Assembly: GCF_001422245.1 (NCBI RefSeq)
Contig: NZ_LMMM01000006.1
Location: 1 to 64,000, forward strand
Length of the DNA: 64,000 bases
Direction of reading: 5' to 3'
Origin: Rhizobium sp. Leaf262
GTDB lineage: Bacteria; Pseudomonadota; Alphaproteobacteria; Rhizobiales; Rhizobiaceae
The translations under genes were made by a program, and so were the position numbers. Below, one piece after another: positions 44,312 through 53,820 of the stretch. Within the stretch, counting starts at the first letter, position 1, and the number at the start of each line of letters is the position of its first letter. Under the pieces are notes generated by a model. The model was not told where the DNA came from. It did no database searches and was given only the letters and a program-made list of their open reading frames with translations.

Positions 44312-45604
44312 TCATATCCTACTCGGCACGTAATCGCGACCAGGGTCGATACTCGATGGTCGACCGTCGATAAACAATTCTCCGATCCTCGGCGCGCTTC
44401 GGGAGATCACCTTGCCATTTTTGAGCACGAACAAGCGGGTCGGTTTCAAGCGCAAGGCTTCCGTAACATCGGCAGCTTGCAGGATGATGAGATCAGCGTG
44501 GCATCCGACATCCAATCCATAGCCCTCAAGCCCCATGGTCTTCGCGGAGTTGACGGTCAGACCTTCGAAAATTCTCTTTTTATCCTCAATGCCACCCATC
44601 TGGGCAACGTGGATGGCCATGTGCCCAACTTCCAGCATATCTGCCGAGCCCATCGAATACCACGGGTCCATCGTGCAATCTTGACCGAAGGAGACGTTGA
44701 GACCGGCGGCCATCAATTCTCGCACGCGCGTCATGCCTCGGCGTTTCGGGTAGGTATCATGGCGGCCTTGGAGCATGATGTTGATCAGCGGGTTGGGGAT
44801 CACATTGATCTCAGCTTCTGCCATCAGTGGAATGAGCTTGGAAACGTAGTAATTGTCCATCGAATGCATCGAGGTGAGATGGGAGCCAGCGACACGGCCC
44901 TGAAGGCCGTATCGCACAGTCTCACTGGCGAGCGTCTCGATATGTCGCGACATCGGGTCGTCGGTCTCGTCGCAGTGAATATCGACCGGAAGGCCGCGTT
45001 CGGCGGCGATGCGGCAGAGCGCTTCGAGCGAACGTCGCCCATCGTCCATGGTGCGTTCGAAATGCGGAATTCCCCCGACGATATCGATGCCCATGTCGAG
45101 TGCGCGTTCCAGCGATGCCTCACCATCTTTGGCACGGTAATAGCCATCCTGAGGAAAGGCGACGAGCTGTAATGTGATATATGGTGCTACGCGCTCGCGC
45201 ACCTCGATCAGCGCCTCTGCGGTCACAAGCCGCGGATCGGACGTATCCACATGACTGCGGATGAATAGCAGCCCCTGACTAACGGCCAGATCGCAATAGC
45301 GCAACGCGCGCTCGACAAGGGCCTCCTTGGTCAGGGTCGGACGCAACTCACCCCACAGCGCAATACCCTCCAGTAAGGTGCCGGAAACATTCATGCGCGG
45401 CATGCCGAGCGAAAGCGTCGCGTCCATGTGGAAGTGTGGGTCGCAGAAGGGCGGAGAGACCAGTCGGCCGCTTGCATCGATCTCTTCAGCCGCTTGAGCG
45501 TCTATCCGCTTTTCGATAGCTGCGATCTTGCCATCTCTTGCCCCGATGTCGAAGCCGCTGCGTCCATCGGGCAGATTGGCATTGCGGATGATAATATCGA
45601 ACAT
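44312..45604 (-). CDS. codA: Cytosine-deaminase-like amidohydrolase
   Basis: Metal-dependent amidohydrolase of 430 aa. Metal ligands are the His pair in DPHFHMDAT, the His in VDIHCDETDD, the His in VAGSHLTSMHSM, and the Asp in SFGQDCTMDPWYSMG, the order seen in CodA. It would deaminate cytosine or a related ring (isocytosine, creatinine, N-substituted melamine). It is the last gene of a BMP-type ABC operon (permease stop 17 bp upstream), so the substrate is likely imported by that transporter. AAAGG precedes the ATG at 45604. Downstream 44074-44311 holds no gene, only a short dyad ACGTCA/TGACGT at 44126-44141. Confidence 0.83.
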   Translation of the reverse strand: MFDIIIRNANLPDGRSGFDIGARDGKIAAIEKRIDAQAAEEIDASGRLVSPPFCDPHFHMDATLSLGMPRMNVSGTLLEGIALWGELRPTLTKEALVERALRYCDLAVSQGLLFIRSHVDTSDPRLVTAEALIEVRERVAPYITLQLVAFPQDGYYRAKDGEASLERALDMGIDIVGGIPHFERTMDDGRRSLEALCRIAAERGLPVDIHCDETDDPMSRHIETLASETVRYGLQGRVAGSHLTSMHSMDNYYVSKLIPLMAEAEINVIPNPLINIMLQGRHDTYPKRRGMTRVRELMAAGLNVSFGQDCTMDPWYSMGSADMLEVGHMAIHVAQMGGIEDKKRIFEGLTVNSAKTMGLEGYGLDVGCHADLIILQAADVTEALRLKPTRLFVLKNGKVISRSAPRIGELFIDGRPSSIDPGRDYVPSRI

Positions 45605-45620
45605 AACGGGCCTTTCTTGA

Positions 45621-46565
45621 TCAGCGTTCGCCGCGCCGATAGGGTTGCATGAGTGCCTGTGGAACACGGGCGCTTCGTGCCATCACTGCAAGCGCCACGA
45701 TCGACAGAACATAAGGGATCATCAGGAAAATCTGATAGGGAACTGCACCGCCAAGCACCGTCTGAAGACGAAGCTGAAAGGCATCGAAAAACGCAAAGAG
45801 CAGCGCACCGATCAATGCCCGTTGCGGCCGCCAGGATGCAAAGACCACCAGCGCAATGCAGATCCAGCCGCGTCCCTGCACCATGGTAGGGAAAAAGCTG
45901 TTGAATGCGGATAAGGTCAGAAAGGCGCCCGCCATGCCCATCAGAGCACTTCCTGCAATCACGGCTCCGTAGCGCACCGCCATGGGGTTGATACCCTGTG
46001 CTTCGGCTGCATGCGGGTTTTCACCGGTCATTCGGATCGCCAATCCAAGCGGTGTGCGAAATATCACATAGGCAAACAGCAGCGCGATAACGACCGCAGC
46101 ATAGGTTGGTGGCGTCTGCGCGAAAACGGCGGGGCCAATGAACGGCAGATCGCTCAGACCCGGAATGGAAACCGGCTGGAACGGCGTGATCGTCGGCGGC
46201 GTGCCGCCAACCGGAACCATGAGGCGAAATACGTAGTAGCTGAAACTGGATGCGAACAGCGTCACCCCCAGTCCCGATACGTGTTGCGACAGGCCCAGAG
46301 TAACGGTCAGCAGCGCGTGCAACATTCCGAACGCTGCTCCGGCAAGCCCAGCCATGAGAAAGCCCGTCCAGAGATGGGCACCGTTGTAAACCGAAAGCCA
46401 GCCGATCATCGCGCCGAACGTCATGATGCCTTCAATGCCGAGGTTGAGCACGCCTGTGCGCTCGCTCAAAACCGCGCCCAGCGTTCCCAAGATCAAAGGC
46501 GTCGCGATTCTGAGAACCGCTGCCCACATCCCGGCGGAAGCTAAGATGTCCACAATGGCGCTCAT
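45621..46565 (-). CDS. BMP-type (nucleoside) ABC transporter permease, second
   Basis: Permease of 314 aa of the BPD_transp_2 family (YufQ/NupQ-like). Typical parts are GTLGAVLSERTGVLNLGIEGIMTFGAMIGW at about residues 27-56 and NPHAAEAQGINPMAVRYGAVIAGSALMG. It overlaps the first permease gene by 4 bp. Together the two form the channel of an importer of nucleosides or bases. Confidence 0.9.
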   Translation of the reverse strand: MSAIVDILASAGMWAAVLRIATPLILGTLGAVLSERTGVLNLGIEGIMTFGAMIGWLSVYNGAHLWTGFLMAGLAGAAFGMLHALLTVTLGLSQHVSGLGVTLFASSFSYYVFRLMVPVGGTPPTITPFQPVSIPGLSDLPFIGPAVFAQTPPTYAAVVIALLFAYVIFRTPLGLAIRMTGENPHAAEAQGINPMAVRYGAVIAGSALMGMAGAFLTLSAFNSFFPTMVQGRGWICIALVVFASWRPQRALIGALLFAFFDAFQLRLQTVLGGAVPYQIFLMIPYVLSIVALAVMARSARVPQALMQPYRRGER

Positions 46566-47611
46566 CGGCGGATCCTGTACTGGGTGAAAAAGACGGCAAC
46601 CAGCATCGTCAGCAGCGACAATGCCACGATCACATCAGCAATGTAGCTTGGAATACCAAGGCTACGGCTCATGCCGTCCGCACCAACAAACATGGTGGCG
46701 GTGAAAAGGCCTGCCAACACAACACCAAGCGGATTGAGATTGGCCAGCATGGCAACGACGATTCCCGAATATCCATAGCCCGGAGACAGGTCGGTCGTGA
46801 CATAGCCCTTCACGCCCATGACCTCCACCGCGCCTGCAAGGCCTGCCAGTCCACCGGATATGCAAGCGACGATAACGAGCGTGCGACCGAGCGGTACACC
46901 GGCAAAGACCGCAGCCTGCGGATTGAGCCCCGCTGCACGCGACTGTATGCCAAAAACCGTGCGGGACTGCACGAAGGCGAGAAGCAAGGCGAGCAGGATG
47001 GAGATGACCAGCCCCAGATGCAGACGCGAACGGGCAAGCAGCTTGGGAAGCATGGCGGCATCAGTCACCGATTCAGACTGAGGCCAGCCGAATGCCATCG
47101 GATCTTTCAACACCGTATCGATCAGCATGGAGACGAAAAGCACGGCGACGAAGTTGAGCAGCAGCGTCGTCACCACCTCATCCACAGCAAAGCGCAATCT
47201 CAGCCACAGCGGCACGAGCAGCAGGATCATGCCGCCGACGGCACCTGCAACAAGCAGAATCGGAATCTGAACGACGGACGGCATTGAGCCGACAAAATGG
47301 GAGCTGAGCCAGGCAACAGTGATCGCGCCGATATAGAGCTGTCCCTCTGCCCCTATGTTCCAAAGCTTGGCACGGAATGCGACGGCGGCGGCAAGACCGG
47401 TGAGGATGAGAGGTGTTGCCCGGGTCAGGGTTTCGGTGGCTGACAGCCTGGAGCCGAAGGCGCCTTTCAGGATGCGCCCATAGGCCTCGAGGACAGGCGC
47501 TCCGGCAAGAGCGATCAGCACGCCCGCAATCCCCAATGCAACGACGATAGCGATCACCGGGGTTGCAATCACAAGCGCTGCCGGTCTGTGTTCTCGGCGC
47601 TCAAATCGCAT
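46562..47611 (-). CDS. BMP-type (nucleoside) ABC transporter permease, first
   Basis: Permease of 349 aa (YufP/NupP-like), with TETLTRATPLILTGLAAAVAFRAKLWNIGAEGQLYIGA near residues 58-95 and GLNPQAAVFAGVPLGRTLVIVACISGGLAGLAGAVEVMG as the ATPase-docking region. It overlaps the ATPase gene by 11 bp and the next permease gene by 4 bp, so the operon is tightly coupled. Confidence 0.9.
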   Translation of the reverse strand: MRFERREHRPAALVIATPVIAIVVALGIAGVLIALAGAPVLEAYGRILKGAFGSRLSATETLTRATPLILTGLAAAVAFRAKLWNIGAEGQLYIGAITVAWLSSHFVGSMPSVVQIPILLVAGAVGGMILLLVPLWLRLRFAVDEVVTTLLLNFVAVLFVSMLIDTVLKDPMAFGWPQSESVTDAAMLPKLLARSRLHLGLVISILLALLLAFVQSRTVFGIQSRAAGLNPQAAVFAGVPLGRTLVIVACISGGLAGLAGAVEVMGVKGYVTTDLSPGYGYSGIVVAMLANLNPLGVVLAGLFTATMFVGADGMSRSLGIPSYIADVIVALSLLTMLVAVFFTQYRIRR

Positions 47612-49121
47612 GAGCGTCCTCCTTGTCCCATTCTCCGGCCATCATGAGACCAAGCTTGCCAGACGTCGCCTGTTCCACATCGATGGGTGGCGACAAGCGC
47701 CCGCCGACGATGGCCTGAATACGGTCAGACAGCGCCATGACCTCGTCCAGATCTTCCGAAATCAACAAAATCGCAGTGCCCCGGCGTCTCGCTTCCAGAA
47801 TGCGTTCATGCACAGCTGCGACCGCACCTTCATCCAGCCCACGAGCGGGCTGTGCTGCAAGCAGGATGTGTGGTCTGTCGATGAGGTTTCGGCCGAGGAT
47901 CAGTTTTTGCATGTTGCCGCCGGATAAAAGCCGGATACGGCTTGCGGGAGAGCCGCCGCGAACGTCGAACTGATCGATGATCCTTTGTGCGAAGGCCATC
48001 GCGCTTTTCCGATGGACCATTCCTCTTCTGGAAAAGGATGGCAATCTCTCCAGGATGGTATTTTCCCAGATCGCCATTTCGCCAATGGCACCTTCCTTGT
48101 TCCGGTCTTCCGGAATGCGACCGATGCCCGAGGACACCACATCGGCAACCGATAGGTTATCGACCGCCTTGTTGAACAGCAGCAGATCGCCTCCGGTTTT
48201 TGCTTGCGTGCCGGAAAGCAACCGAGCAAGTGTGGCCTGGCCATTGCCTGAGACGCCAATAATGCCAAGCACCTCACCGGCGCGAAGTCGGAAATCGACT
48301 GATTTCAGTCTGTCTACACCGCCGGATCGAACGGTAATCGACACGGCCTCCAGCGCCACGTTTCCGGGCATGGAGGGATCACGCACCGGTCGCGTCACGG
48401 TGCGTCCCACCATCAATTCGGCAAGCTCGGCCTTGCTGGTCTCAGACACCCTGCGTTCGGCAACATGCCGCCCGCCGCGCAGCACCACAATCCGATCTGC
48501 CGTCGACATGACCTCATCCAGTTTGTGGGAGATGAATATCAGTGACAATCCTTGCCGGGCCATGTCCTTCAGCGTCGTGAAAAGCCCTTGCGCCTCCGCC
48601 TGTGTTAAGACGGCGGTCGGCTCGTCGAGAACGAGGATACGCGCGTCATTGTACAGCGCTTTGAGAATTTCGACGCGTTGCTGTTCACCGACTGAAAGAT
48701 CGCCAAGCCGTGCATCCGGGTCCACCTTGAGGCCGAAACGGGTGGAAATCGACAGTAGTTTGGCCCGGGCCTCTGCTCGGCGCGAGCGCAATGACCAAAG
48801 GCTTTCAGTGCCAGTCATCACATTTTCCAGAACGGTGAGATTGGGTGCCAGAGCAAAATGCTGATGCACCATACCGATGCCAGCACGAATGGCAGCACGC
48901 GGCTTGCCCTGCGGCAATTCCTGACCATCCACAAGTACCCGGCCACTATCGGGCACGTAATGGCCGAACAGAATGCTCATCAGCGTCGTTTTACCCGCAC
49001 CATTTTCTCCTAGAAGGGCGACGATCTCACCCTTGGCGAGCGATAGCGAGATGTTGTCGTTGGCACGTGTCGTGCCGAATGTCTTGCTGACGCCAATGAT
49101 GTCCAGAACCGGTGTCGTCAT
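47601..49121 (-). CDS. BMP-type (nucleoside) ABC transporter ATPase, two domains
   Basis: Double ATPase of 506 aa (YufO/NupO-like). The first half has Walker A GENGAGKTT and Walker B ILVLDEPTAVLT with signature DLSVGEQQRVEI. The second has the degenerate P-loop GVSGNGQATLAR and the D-loop HILLAAQPARGLDEGA, both normal for this class. The ATG at 49121 overlaps the amidase stop by 4 bp. Confidence 0.92.
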   Translation of the reverse strand: MTTPVLDIIGVSKTFGTTRANDNISLSLAKGEIVALLGENGAGKTTLMSILFGHYVPDSGRVLVDGQELPQGKPRAAIRAGIGMVHQHFALAPNLTVLENVMTGTESLWSLRSRRAEARAKLLSISTRFGLKVDPDARLGDLSVGEQQRVEILKALYNDARILVLDEPTAVLTQAEAQGLFTTLKDMARQGLSLIFISHKLDEVMSTADRIVVLRGGRHVAERRVSETSKAELAELMVGRTVTRPVRDPSMPGNVALEAVSITVRSGGVDRLKSVDFRLRAGEVLGIIGVSGNGQATLARLLSGTQAKTGGDLLLFNKAVDNLSVADVVSSGIGRIPEDRNKEGAIGEMAIWENTILERLPSFSRRGMVHRKSAMAFAQRIIDQFDVRGGSPASRIRLLSGGNMQKLILGRNLIDRPHILLAAQPARGLDEGAVAAVHERILEARRRGTAILLISEDLDEVMALSDRIQAIVGGRLSPPIDVEQATSGKLGLMMAGEWDKEDAHAI

Positions 49122-50521
49122 GTGGGCAATCCTGCGACGGGAAAATGGTGCTGCCAGCGACCATCCTGCTCCAGTTGTTCGGCAAGCTGCAAAAGCACAT
49201 GGTCTGCGCCCATGGGCGCCATGAGCTGCAGGGGAAGCGGCAGTCCGGCACTGTCCGATCCGAACGGCAGGGTTATGGCCGGAAAACCGGAGGCGTTGGC
49301 GAGCGCTGCCAAAGGCGCAAAAGCGGCCATCCGGTGGAAATGTAGCTCCGTATCACCATGGTCGCTGGGGAACGAGCCCACTGGCAAGGGAGCAGACGAC
49401 AATATGGGGCTGAGCAGGCAATCAATGTCATCGAACAGACGCCAGAGATTACGGCTAACCATGAGCATGGCATTCAGGCTGTGCCAGACATCCCGCGCCG
49501 AGAGAGACAGGCCGCGCTCGATGACGGCTTGCGTTAGGCGTTCCGTTTTCGAAACATCGAGGTCGAAACGGGTTATGGTGTCGGCAAGATTGATGCTGAC
49601 AATGTCAATGAAGGATTGGCGGCTCGTAGCGGCGATTGCTTCTATAGCCGTAAAAGGAACAGGGACGAGCACATGCCTGGCAGCTTCAAGGTATTTGGCA
49701 GCGTCTTCAACCACCAGACACCGTTCTGCCGAGGTCGGAAGGTCCGAACCGGTGTCGGAAACCACGCCGATACGAAGCTTGGTTCCGTGCTTTGGCTGCA
49801 AGGAAACGGGTGGAAACGGACCGCGTGTCGCGCCAGCCAGTGCTGAAAACACCGCAGCCGTGTCCCGGACAGACCGGCAAACTGCAAGCTCGGTTGCTAT
49901 CCCGGCCAGATGATTGTCAAAATGTGGGCTTGCCGGCATGACGCCACGGCTTGGTTTCAACCCGACAAGCCCGCAACAGGCAGCTGGCACGCGGATTGAG
50001 CCCCCTGCATCCGTTGCGTGAGCGATGGAGACGATGCCTGCCGCGACCGCCGCCGCAGCACCGCCAGAAGAGCCGCCAGCAGACAGATCCGGTGCCAAGG
50101 GGTTGCGTGCGATCGGGCCGATGGCGGGCTCGCTGGCAAGAGACAGGCCGAATTCTGGACTGGTGGACAGACCAAAAAGGCAAAAGCCCGCCGCCCGGAA
50201 GCGCTCGGCAAGATCGGAATCGACCAATCCTCCACGGCGCTTCATGAGACGGGAACCTGCCGCCATCGGGAACCCGGCAAAGGGTCCACCAAGATCCTTG
50301 CCAAGCGTGGGTATGCCAGCAAAAGGCATGGCGAGACGCTGGTCGGTTGGGAGCGCGTCCATCGCCTCGGCAGCCTTGAGCCCTTTATCTGGGTCCATGT
50401 AGGCGATAGCGCCCAGACTTTCGTGTGTCCGGGCGGCACCTAACGAGGCCTGCATGGCCTCGAGTGATGTGAGCTGCCCAAAGGAAATTGCCTTGGACAG
50501 CGCTGTTGCATCGGCTTGCAT
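49118..50521 (-). CDS. Amidase-signature-family hydrolase
   Basis: Amidase of 467 aa. The catalytic Lys is in PTLGKDLGG, the glycine/serine stretch PLAPDLSAGGSSGGAAAAVAAG holds the cis-Ser, and the nucleophilic Ser is in DAGGSIRVPA, so the Ser-cisSer-Lys triad is complete. It hydrolyses an amide bond of a small molecule. It lies 8 bp after the BMP binding-protein gene and overlaps the ATPase gene, so it probably processes the imported compound before or after the deaminase. Confidence 0.87.
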   Translation of the reverse strand: MQADATALSKAISFGQLTSLEAMQASLGAARTHESLGAIAYMDPDKGLKAAEAMDALPTDQRLAMPFAGIPTLGKDLGGPFAGFPMAAGSRLMKRRGGLVDSDLAERFRAAGFCLFGLSTSPEFGLSLASEPAIGPIARNPLAPDLSAGGSSGGAAAAVAAGIVSIAHATDAGGSIRVPAACCGLVGLKPSRGVMPASPHFDNHLAGIATELAVCRSVRDTAAVFSALAGATRGPFPPVSLQPKHGTKLRIGVVSDTGSDLPTSAERCLVVEDAAKYLEAARHVLVPVPFTAIEAIAATSRQSFIDIVSINLADTITRFDLDVSKTERLTQAVIERGLSLSARDVWHSLNAMLMVSRNLWRLFDDIDCLLSPILSSAPLPVGSFPSDHGDTELHFHRMAAFAPLAALANASGFPAITLPFGSDSAGLPLPLQLMAPMGADHVLLQLAEQLEQDGRWQHHFPVAGLPT

Positions 50522-50529
50522 GGCAAGGC

Positions 50530-51516
50530 TTACTTTGGCTCGTCCGTGATTTTGGGAACCATGAACGCACCGGATTTGATCTCTGCGCGCTTTGCTTCCA
50601 TGGCAGCTTCCGCATCCGCCGGTGCAGTGCCCTTAACATAAACGATGTCGCTGCCGCCTTCCTTCATCAGGCCGTAAGCGGTGTAGTCCCGTCCGGTCGC
50701 CTTTCCGGCAGCAACGTCTGCGAGGGCTGCATTGAGGATCGGACGGAAGTTCCACAGCGCGTTGGCGAAGACCGTGTCCGGATAGCGCGGAGTATAATCG
50801 ATCAGCGAACCGACAGACTTGATCTTGCGTTCTTTCGCAGCATCCGCCGTCCCGATCCGCTCTCCGAATAGAATGTCTGCACCGGAATCGATCTGAGCCA
50901 GCCCCGCCTCGCGGGCTTTCGGCGGATCAAAGAAAGTGCCGATGAAAGTAACGATGTGCTTCGCATCCGGGTTGACGGCCTTCACGCCTTCGCCGAAGGC
51001 GTTGATCAGCATGTTGACCTCCGGGATGGGCATTGCGCCCACGGAGCCAACGATATTCGACTTCGTCATTTTGCCGGCGAGCATTCCGGCAAGATAGGCT
51101 CCGTCGAAATTCCAGGTGCCGAAGACGCCGAAATTGTCGCCAGCTTCCTTGCCGCTGGAACCCATGACAAAGGCCGTATCTGGATAATCCGTTGCAACTT
51201 CGCGCGCCTGTTTTTCCACCGGAAACGTCTCGCCGATAATCAGCTTGGCACCCTGTTCCGCATATTCGCGCATTGCCCGGGGGTAGTCCGTCCCGGAGAC
51301 ACCTTCTGAGAAAACATATTCAATGACACCTTCCGATGCCGCATCCTGCAACGCTTTGTGAAGGACAGAATTCCAGGCATTTTCTACAGGTGATCCGTGG
51401 ATGCCCGCAACTTTGATCGGCGCTGCTGCCCGCACGGAAGGTATGAAGGCGGTGGCGCTGAGCGCCAGTCCCGACGCGAGCACACCGCGACGGCTCAGGA
51501 TGATTTTATTGTTCAT
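50530..51516 (-). CDS. BMP-family ABC transporter substrate-binding protein
   Basis: Periplasmic binding protein of 328 aa of the Bmp/PnrA family, which binds nucleosides or purine-type bases. The N-terminus has a twin-arginine signal (SRRGVLASGLALSATAF) with cleavage near VRAAAP. Family segments include VAGIHGSPVENAWNSVLHKAL and VGSVGAMPIPEVNMLINAFGEGVKAVNPDAK. The ATG at 51516 follows AGGGGA. First gene of the transport part of the operon; the promoter region upstream is unusually A/T-rich. Confidence 0.9.
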   Translation of the reverse strand: MNNKIILSRRGVLASGLALSATAFIPSVRAAAPIKVAGIHGSPVENAWNSVLHKALQDAASEGVIEYVFSEGVSGTDYPRAMREYAEQGAKLIIGETFPVEKQAREVATDYPDTAFVMGSSGKEAGDNFGVFGTWNFDGAYLAGMLAGKMTKSNIVGSVGAMPIPEVNMLINAFGEGVKAVNPDAKHIVTFIGTFFDPPKAREAGLAQIDSGADILFGERIGTADAAKERKIKSVGSLIDYTPRYPDTVFANALWNFRPILNAALADVAAGKATGRDYTAYGLMKEGGSDIVYVKGTAPADAEAAMEAKRAEIKSGAFMVPKITDEPK

Positions 51517-51549
51517 GAACGTTCCCCTGGTTTTACCATTTGGTTGAAA

Positions 51550-51578
51550 TTTTTAAGATTAGCACAAAATAAAGTCAA
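51550..51578 (-). promoter_or_regulatory. Probable sigma-70-type promoter of the BMP operon
   Basis: On the minus strand TTGACT (51578-51573) is followed after 17 bases by TAAAAA (51555-51550). The element lies in an A/T-rich tract (51541-51610) in an otherwise G/C-rich region, and predicts a transcript start about 27 bases before the ATG at 51516. Confidence 0.4.
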
Positions 51579-51653
51579 ATATAATTTTAGATTAAAAAAT
51601 AGGCTAACCGCTGAGGTCTTCCACGGCAGAGCCCCAAATTTGAGCAGGCGCCT

Positions 51654-52082
51654 TCAGCTGGAAACGCTCGAAATGAAGTGTTCAATCCCTGCTTGGGCGC
51701 ACTGAGTATCTTGTGCTGGCGTTCCGGAGCTGAGGCCTATCGCGCCCACGACCTCACCGCCGATGATCACGGGCAAGCCGCCGCCGACGACCATCAAGCG
51801 TCCGCCGATTGCTGAGTTGATCCCAAATGCAGGGCTACCTGGCTGGCTCGCCGCGCCATAGCTTTCTGTGGTCCGTTTTGCTCCAGCGGCGATGTAGGCT
51901 TTATCCTGCGCTATGATCGTACTTGTGATCTTGCCGCCATCCATTCGTTCAAATGCCATAAGCTGTCCGGACTCGTCGGTGATGGCGATGCACATCGGTA
52001 CGCCGATCTCGTGAGCTTTGGCACGAGCGCCTTCTATGAGTACGCGGGCATCTTCAATGCTAAGTCGATTGATGGTCAACAT
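51654..52082 (-). CDS. HbpS/GlcG-family heme-binding-like protein
   Basis: Protein of 142 aa of the GlcG/HbpS family. Conserved blocks are LIEGARAKAHEIGVPMCIAITDESG, the LMAFERMDGGKITSTIIAQDKAYIA block and GGLPVIIGGEVVGAIGLSSGTP. Members bind heme or small ligands and often lie in catabolic operons where their role is unclear. AGGA precedes the ATG. It lies between the GntR gene and the BMP operon on the same strand. Confidence 0.87.
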   Translation of the reverse strand: MLTINRLSIEDARVLIEGARAKAHEIGVPMCIAITDESGQLMAFERMDGGKITSTIIAQDKAYIAAGAKRTTESYGAASQPGSPAFGINSAIGGRLMVVGGGLPVIIGGEVVGAIGLSSGTPAQDTQCAQAGIEHFISSVSS

Positions 52083-52202
52083 GTTCTGTCATTCCTGATT
52101 TTAGTGTTTTTAGATTTGAGAAGCGCGGACTGGCGGTCGGCACGCGTAAGAACCAAACGCAAAAAGATATCATGCAGCATTGAGCGCGAGCCCGTTGATG
52201 GC

Positions 52203-52886
52203 TCACTCATTAGTAATGAGATGCATTCGCGCAAATCCAATGAGACTTTCAATGTGCGCTTTTGTTGCTTCAAACACGGCATCCGGATCATTTCGCTGCA
52301 AGGCTTCTATGATCACGAGGTGCTCGGTAGAGTCTGGTTTCAGGCGGTCTTTCAATTGGCCAATCTCGAAGAGCCGCGTTGCAGCGCGCAGGTTGCGCAA
52401 GACGCCAGCCATTACCTCATTGCCACAGTGGTCGATGATAAGATTGTGAAGGTGGTCATCTGAAAACCAATGTGCATCTGTGTGATAGGCCGTGGCGCCC
52501 ATCAGTTCGTCTATTTCACGCCTGACTTCTATGAGCTTGCGGCCGGGAATGCTGGACATGGCCTGAACTGCCGCCTGTGGTTCAATGAGAAGACGCAGTT
52601 TCAGGCTCTGGATGTATTCGCCAATATCGACGTGTCGTACCACGTAATTTCGCCCGTCACCCTTGTGAACCAGGCCTTCGCCCTCAAGTCGCTGTAGCGC
52701 TTCACGCAGGGGCGTGCGCGACACCCCAAGCATCTCCGCAAGCTGCGCTTCAACGATGACATGTCCACCCCCAAGACGGCGGTGTCGGATCATGTCTGAA
52801 ACGGCGTTGTAAGCCAAGGCAGCTAGCTTGTGGCCAGCTTCCTTGGATGCTTTGCCGATACCGGAATTAGTGTCTGCGTGTGTCAA
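52203..52886 (-). CDS. GntR-family (FCD) regulator of the BMP operon
   Basis: Regulator of about 227 aa: winged helix (LGGGHVIVEAQLAEMLGVSRTPLREALQRLEGEGLV) and FCD ligand-binding domain (DHCGNEVMAGVLRNLRAATRLF; STEHLVIIEALQRNDPDAVFEATKAHIESL). No ATG fits well. I choose TTG at 52886, preceded by GGAGA at about 11 bases, which gives the usual family length; GTG at 52916 and ATG at 52970 are alternatives. Divergent from another GntR gene, so the two promoters share the 52887-53007 interval. Confidence 0.8.
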   Translation of the reverse strand: MTHADTNSGIGKASKEAGHKLAALAYNAVSDMIRHRRLGGGHVIVEAQLAEMLGVSRTPLREALQRLEGEGLVHKGDGRNYVVRHVDIGEYIQSLKLRLLIEPQAAVQAMSSIPGRKLIEVRREIDELMGATAYHTDAHWFSDDHLHNLIIDHCGNEVMAGVLRNLRAATRLFEIGQLKDRLKPDSTEHLVIIEALQRNDPDAVFEATKAHIESLIGFARMHLITNE

Positions 52887-53007
52887 TGTGTATCGGTCTC
52901 CAAGTCGCCACTGCACTACTCTCGCGCGATACGGCCAGAAAGGCTTTTCTTGTGTTCTGCCATGGTTCATACCGGGCGATGTTGTCAAATACAGCGGAGT
53001 CGAGAGG

Positions 53008-53649
53008 ATGGATGCCAAGGTCACAGCCGAAAGAAGTCTTGCTGATGAAACCTATCAGGCGTTGCTCAAGGAAATCCTTTCGGCGCAACTGGCAGGTGGC
53101 GCGGTCGTGCAGGAGCGAAGGCTCGCAGCGCGACTCGGCGTCTCGCGCTCGCCGATGCGCGATGCGTTGGGTCGGCTTGAGGGGCAGGGGCTTCTTGTGC
53201 GCAACGCCAAAGGCGTCCTGACTGTGCGGATCGTAACCCTTGCCGACTACCTCAACAGCGTCGCCATGCGAATGCTCGTTGAACCAAGCGCTGCTGCAAT
53301 GGCGTGCAAGGGTATAGCTGCTGAAACCGTCACAGAACTTGTTGCGATGCTTGACGCCATGGAGGCGGATCCCGACCCAGACCCTGATTTCGTTTGGGCC
53401 TTCGATGATGCGTTGCATCAGGGAATTGCAGACGCCAGCGGCAATCCCTTCATGGCGGATACGGTGTTGCAGATGCGACGGTATACGACGATCTTTGAGC
53501 GCCAGCGTAAGCTTGCGCAACGCAAACCCGGCCTGAGCGATCATAAGGGAATCGTGCAAGCGCTTCTTGATCGCGACGCAGAAGCTGCTCGCGCGGCGAT
53601 GGTGCTGCATCTTGATCGCGTGCGTCAAAACGTGCTTTCGACATACTGA
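53008..53649 (+). CDS. GntR-family (FCD) regulator of the amino-acid/FAD-fusion operon
   Basis: Regulator of 213 aa: winged helix (AVVQERRLAARLGVSRSPMRDALGRLEGQGLLV) and FCD domain (FDDALHQGIADASGNPFMADTVLQMRRY; DHKGIVQALLDRDAEAARAAMVLHLDRV). I choose the ATG at 53008, with GGAG eight bases ahead. A longer frame from 52828 runs through the divergent regulator's start region and is unlikely. It precedes a GntR-type palindrome and the transporter operon by 100-170 bp in the same direction. Confidence 0.86.
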   Translation: MDAKVTAERSLADETYQALLKEILSAQLAGGAVVQERRLAARLGVSRSPMRDALGRLEGQGLLVRNAKGVLTVRIVTLADYLNSVAMRMLVEPSAAAMACKGIAAETVTELVAMLDAMEADPDPDPDFVWAFDDALHQGIADASGNPFMADTVLQMRRYTTIFERQRKLAQRKPGLSDHKGIVQALLDRDAEAARAAMVLHLDRVRQNVLSTY

Positions 53650-53741
53650 TCCACGCCGTTCAATTCCATCATCCAGACATTTCAATTTTTTGCAGCCTCA
53701 GCGGAAAGGTGTTGCATATGGCAAATGATTGTGTATGAAAT

Positions 53742-53751
53742 TGGTATACCA
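53742..53751. promoter_or_regulatory. GntR-type operator upstream of the transporter operon
   Basis: The perfect palindrome TGGTATACCA has the core of known FCD-type GntR operators. It lies 70 bp before the binding-protein start at 53821 and 92 bp after the regulator gene stop, so the regulator at 53008-53649 is the obvious candidate to bind it. Confidence 0.6.
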
Positions 53752-53820
53752 GATGAATGCAGATATCGCAAGCATCATTGGTCAGGTCCGCAAGAAGATC
53801 GAAAAAACCAGAGGGTTCCC

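Noticed and set aside
44222..45172. A 316-codon frame antisense to the cytosine-deaminase-like gene
   Set aside because: The minus strand carries the full amidohydrolase metal site, so the plus-strand frame is a shadow.
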